Positions 5,334 through 7,224 of a stretch of DNA of 7,224 bases are shown one piece after another (position 1 is the stretch's first letter; the number at the start of each line of letters is the position of its first letter). Source of the stretch: an uncultured Alphaproteobacteria bacterium. GTDB lineage: Bacteria; Pseudomonadota; Alphaproteobacteria; Caulobacterales; Parvularculaceae. Both the position numbers and the translations under genes were made by a program. The notes below the pieces were generated by a model. The model had not been told where the DNA came from. It searched no databases and saw nothing but the letters and a program-made list of their open reading frames with translations. The stretch lies in NCBI GenBank assembly GCA_937895955.1, contig CALAZI010000027.1, forward strand, positions 1 through 7,224, read 5' to 3'.

Positions 5334-6494
5334 CTAAAGCGCCAATTCTCCCAGCGCCTTCACTGCTGCATCGCTAGCAAGGTGTCCGTAATGGCGTTCG
5401 ATCATTTCTGCGCTCGTGCCTGAAATTTGCGCGATAGTGAGTAAGGGAAGGCCGGCGCTCACAAGGTCTGTTATGGTGCTGTGACGCAAGGTATATGCAG
5501 TTGAATCTTGCGGCAATCGGGCGGCGGCGACGGCAGCCGCAATCGGCAATTTCCAGCTATTCCTGTCCCAAGCCTTGCCGTTCGCGCGCATGAGGAGAGG
5601 GGCCCCCGGCAGCTTGTTCTGCGCTTGTTCGGTGAACAGACTTGCCGTCTCGCGCGGCAACTGTATGCGCCGGGCCCTGCCGGTCTTGTCCTTTCCGATG
5701 GTCAACTCCGACGTTCGCCTGTCAAAGTCGGCAACGGTCAGCGCTGCCAGCGCTCCCGGTCGCAAGGGCAACAGGCAAAGCGCGCGAACGAAGGGCAACG
5801 CCTCTGCGTCGATCTCCTCCAAAAGTTTCCGGCGCTGACTGCGATCAAGATAGAGCGTGCGCCGTCCGTTTGCGTTCGGGAACGCCTTTAACGGTTCCTG
5901 CCATGCCGCTTCGCTGTTCGGAGCGCCGGGCGCGCACATCTTCGCTAGAGCCGCACGGACGGCCGCCATATCGCGATTGACCGTCGATGCGGCGCGTTTG
6001 CGGTGGGTCGGCTCAGCATTCTTACGCCGGCTGACAAGGGCAGGTTGAGCCTCTAGGCGCTCCCGCCAGTCTTTGACGTGTCGGCGGCGCAGCTTGTCGA
6101 GCTTCACCCGTGCAATTGGATCATCATAGACGTAACGCCGAAAGCGCTGCTCGGCCTCAGGGCGCGTCTTTGCGTATTCCCGACACGCGTCGGCGACGGT
6201 TTCGATCTTGGTGCGTACCTGTCCGCCGGCTTCCACAAGGTCGGCAAGTCTTTCGGCTTCCTTCTTGGCGGCGGCGAACATCTCTTTTCCCGAAAGCGTC
6301 CCGAAGTCGCCGAGTGACTTCACATGATATTTGCCAGCGTCCTCGTCATAGGCGCGCGCGATCCATGTTCCTTTCCCGCCGCGTTTCGAGGGGCGGAAGC
6401 CAAGAAAGCATCCCGCGCGCAAGCGCTGCCAATGCGGTTCTCGTTGCGCCTTCAGTCGGGCTCGGTCTCCGACTTTGCTCAGGTCCACCGCCAT
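5334..6494 (-). CDS. Tyrosine site-specific integrase
   Basis: The product is 386 aa, the normal length for island integrases. An N-terminal arm-binding region (about 1-95, with SKRGGKGTW and KSLGDFGTLS) and a SAM-like core-binding domain (about 98-190) precede the catalytic domain. Catalytic residues visible are R245 (LLPLRPGAL), K268 or K270 (IGKDKTG), R337 (YTLRHS) and nucleophile Y369 (ERHYGHL). The usual His of the HxxR box is Y334, and the GH(S/T) position reads SGTS (358-361), variations I associate with one alphaproteobacterial integrase group. It recombines the 51-bp att repeats at the tRNA. The start ATG has only a weak upstream site, and the candidate arm site lies 21 bp upstream, so integrase binding could affect its own expression. 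Confidence 0.94.
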   Translation of the reverse strand: MAVDLSKVGDRARLKAQREPHWQRLRAGCFLGFRPSKRGGKGTWIARAYDEDAGKYHVKSLGDFGTLSGKEMFAAAKKEAERLADLVEAGGQVRTKIETVADACREYAKTRPEAEQRFRRYVYDDPIARVKLDKLRRRHVKDWRERLEAQPALVSRRKNAEPTHRKRAASTVNRDMAAVRAALAKMCAPGAPNSEAAWQEPLKAFPNANGRRTLYLDRSQRRKLLEEIDAEALPFVRALCLLPLRPGALAALTVADFDRRTSELTIGKDKTGRARRIQLPRETASLFTEQAQNKLPGAPLLMRANGKAWDRNSWKLPIAAAVAAARLPQDSTAYTLRHSTITDLVSAGLPLLTIAQISGTSAEMIERHYGHLASDAAVKALGELAL

Positions 6495-6515
6495 GCTGGC
6501 CGCCCCATGAAACTG

Positions 6516-6532
6516 CGTATGGAACGAGTATG
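6516..6532 (+). repeat. Candidate integrase arm-type site, right copy
   Basis: This is the counterpart of 89-105 (CGTATGGAAC, two differing bases, GTAT). It lies between the integrase start codon and attR, the expected place for an arm-type site and close enough to the integrase promoter region to influence its expression. Confidence 0.5.
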
Positions 6533-6559
6533 TAATACAAAGGGGGATCGAAAGGAACG

Positions 6560-6607
6560 ATGGCGGATAGAAAAAGCCTATTTATGTTGGCTTTTGTCGT
6601 CCGCCAT
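6560..6607. repeat. 8-bp inverted repeat near attR
   Basis: ATGGCGGA (6560-6567) and TCCGCCAT (6600-6607) are exact reverse complements 32 bp apart. The right arm belongs to GTCCGCCATT (6599-6608), which recurs at 205-214 in the left end of the element. This could be a binding site of integrase, excisionase or a host bending protein. Confidence 0.4.
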
Positions 6608-6629
6608 TGTCCGGGCGCGGATACGAACC

Positions 6630-6680
6630 CTGCCCTCCGAAGGCAGAGGTCAGAGGTTCAAATCCTCTCGGGTGCGCCAT
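6630..6680 (+). repeat. attR: 51-bp direct repeat, distal copy of the tRNA-Arg 3' half
   Basis: This is an exact copy of 5-55, covering the anticodon stem, T-arm, acceptor strand and CCA. The sequence before it does not supply D-arm or 5' acceptor sequences, so this is not a functional tRNA gene. It marks the right boundary. The following bases (TTTCAG) are probably the original flank of the uninterrupted tRNA. Confidence 0.92.
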
Positions 6681-6822
6681 TTTCAGAGTATTGATTCCTT
6701 GAAGCTTTTTCGATCACCATACGGTCAGCCAAGAACCTTTTGGATTTATAGTTTTCAATTGAAAGCGAACAGGGTGATTGATCATTCTTGCTGCAAGAGT
6801 TGATTATTCCTATTTTGAAGTA

Positions 6823-7026
6823 ATGTGGCCCATAAAGAATTTTCGAGCCAGGTTACGCCCTGCTTTCATTTGGTGGGTGATAAGTCTTCTCGTTCTGGTC
6901 AGCGTAGTGCTGGGAATTGAATATCTTGGTTGGCCGCGTTGGTTTTGGCCAATTGTAGTCGCAGGAGTGATTATTGCATTGATCAGACTATGGGTGAAAT
7001 GGTGGTTTGAGGATCGCAAAGGATAG
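6823..7026 (+). CDS. Small two-helix membrane protein (chromosomal flank)
   Basis: The product of 67 aa is of unknown family. After a basic start (MWPIKNFRARLRP) come two hydrophobic segments, about residues 14-31 (AFIWWVISLLVLVSVVLG) and 38-55 (WFWPIVVAGVIIALIRLW), and a charged C-terminal tail. This predicts a helical hairpin in the inner membrane. ATG 6823 has only a weak GAAG upstream; an in-frame TTG at 6778 would add 15 residues. It lies beyond attR and so belongs to the host chromosome or to an older insertion. Its short size and weak start keep confidence moderate. Confidence 0.5.
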   Translation: MWPIKNFRARLRPAFIWWVISLLVLVSVVLGIEYLGWPRWFWPIVVAGVIIALIRLWVKWWFEDRKG

Positions 7027-7110
7027 TTCCTAATCAACCGTTTTCGGCACCGTCCCACCAGGGCAGCCCAAAACCTAGTAGCTACGCCACTTTACGCACC
7101 CTCATCGCTA

Positions 7111-7156
7111 CTGCCTCCCAGTGCCCGGTTTCACCCGCCCCGGTGCGCCATTTTCA
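7111..7156 (+). pseudogene. Possible decayed tRNA-Arg 3' fragment / old att site
   Basis: GGTGCGCCATTTTCA (7142-7156) is identical to 6671-6685, which is the tRNA acceptor end plus the flank after attR. Upstream, CTGCCTCC (7111-7118) and GGTTTCA (7127-7133) resemble the anticodon stem and T-loop of the same tRNA, but about 10 bp are missing and the stems no longer pair. It may be the scar of an earlier integration at this tRNA. Confidence 0.4.
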
Positions 7157-7224
7157 ACCTGTTGAAATAGCCACTGTATTTCGAGCACCATTGAGTCGAG
7201 GGGGAACTTTGCAGTGGGCGAGAT

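Larger units (their letters stand above)
5..6680. mobile_element. Integrative element in tRNA-Arg(CCG), satellite- or IME-like, about 6.6 kb
   Basis: The element is bounded by the exact 51-bp att repeats and carries its own tyrosine integrase (5334-6494). Excision between the repeats would release a circle of 6,625 bp. Besides the integrase it encodes an AlpA/excisionase-like protein, a winged-helix protein, an HUH-type Rep, several unknown small proteins and three cargo-like genes. No structural phage gene, terminase large subunit, relaxase or secretion gene is recognisable. The integrase lies at the end distal to the tRNA. A satellite of a helper phage and a minimal integrative/mobilizable element are both compatible with this content. 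Confidence 0.88.

Noticed and set aside
6346..6540. Minus-strand open frame upstream of and overlapping the integrase start
   Set aside because: It lies out of frame over the integrase N-terminus and the arm-site region, with no recognisable content.
6611..6639. GGATACGAACC, resembling a T-arm on the opposite strand next to attR
   Set aside because: The flanking bases do not form T-stem, acceptor or anticodon pairs on the minus strand, so it is not a second tRNA.
6753..6764. TTTCAATTGAAA palindrome upstream of the membrane-protein gene
   Set aside because: A 12-bp AT-rich palindrome can easily occur by chance here and no partner site or regulator is visible.

Overview
The window holds a compact mobile element of about 6.6 kb inserted at the 3' end of a tRNA-Arg(CCG) gene. 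The host looks like an alphaproteobacterium, probably Hyphomicrobiales/Rhizobiales or a relative such as the Methylocystis or Bradyrhizobium group. This is inferred from the GC-rich code and from familiar protein styles: the integrase core, the HGGxSTG-type protein and the small winged-helix protein. It was not tested by a search. The left edge starts inside the tRNA gene (1-54). Its last 50 bases plus one flanking T recur exactly at 6630-6680, which marks attL and attR. Chromosome resumes after 6680.

Layout, left to right. After attL comes a short non-coding element end (56-339) with a candidate integrase arm site. Next is an AT-richer plus-strand gene for a small exported protein (340-915). 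A tightly packed minus-strand operon (3465 down to 920) follows: an AlpA/excisionase-like protein, two small unknown proteins, a winged-helix protein, an HUH-type replication initiator, an unknown 226-aa protein and a small Cys/His HGGxSTG-like protein. Most junctions in the operon are ATGA overlaps. The last two genes overlap by about 150 bp in different frames. A perfect 14-bp inverted repeat in the 5' part of the rep gene is a candidate rolling-circle origin.

The right half carries two divergent genes: a putative DNA-binding protein with an AT-hook-like motif (3581-4108, minus) and a DEDDh exonuclease with a C-terminal BRCT domain (4476-5327, plus). They share a 367-bp intergenic region. 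The tyrosine integrase (5334-6494, minus) is last, followed by a second candidate arm site, an inverted repeat and attR. Beyond the element are a small two-helix membrane protein and a decayed-looking copy of the same tRNA 3' end near 7111-7156.

Taken together this looks like a small element that integrates by tyrosine recombinase and probably replicates by an HUH Rep after excision. No capsid, packaging, relaxase or type IV secretion gene is recognisable, so it would need a helper to move between cells. It could be a phage satellite or a minimal integrative/mobilizable element. The exonuclease/DNA-binding pair and the exported protein look like cargo and are the best candidates for an uncharacterised function such as phage interference. 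That role is a hypothesis from context only.
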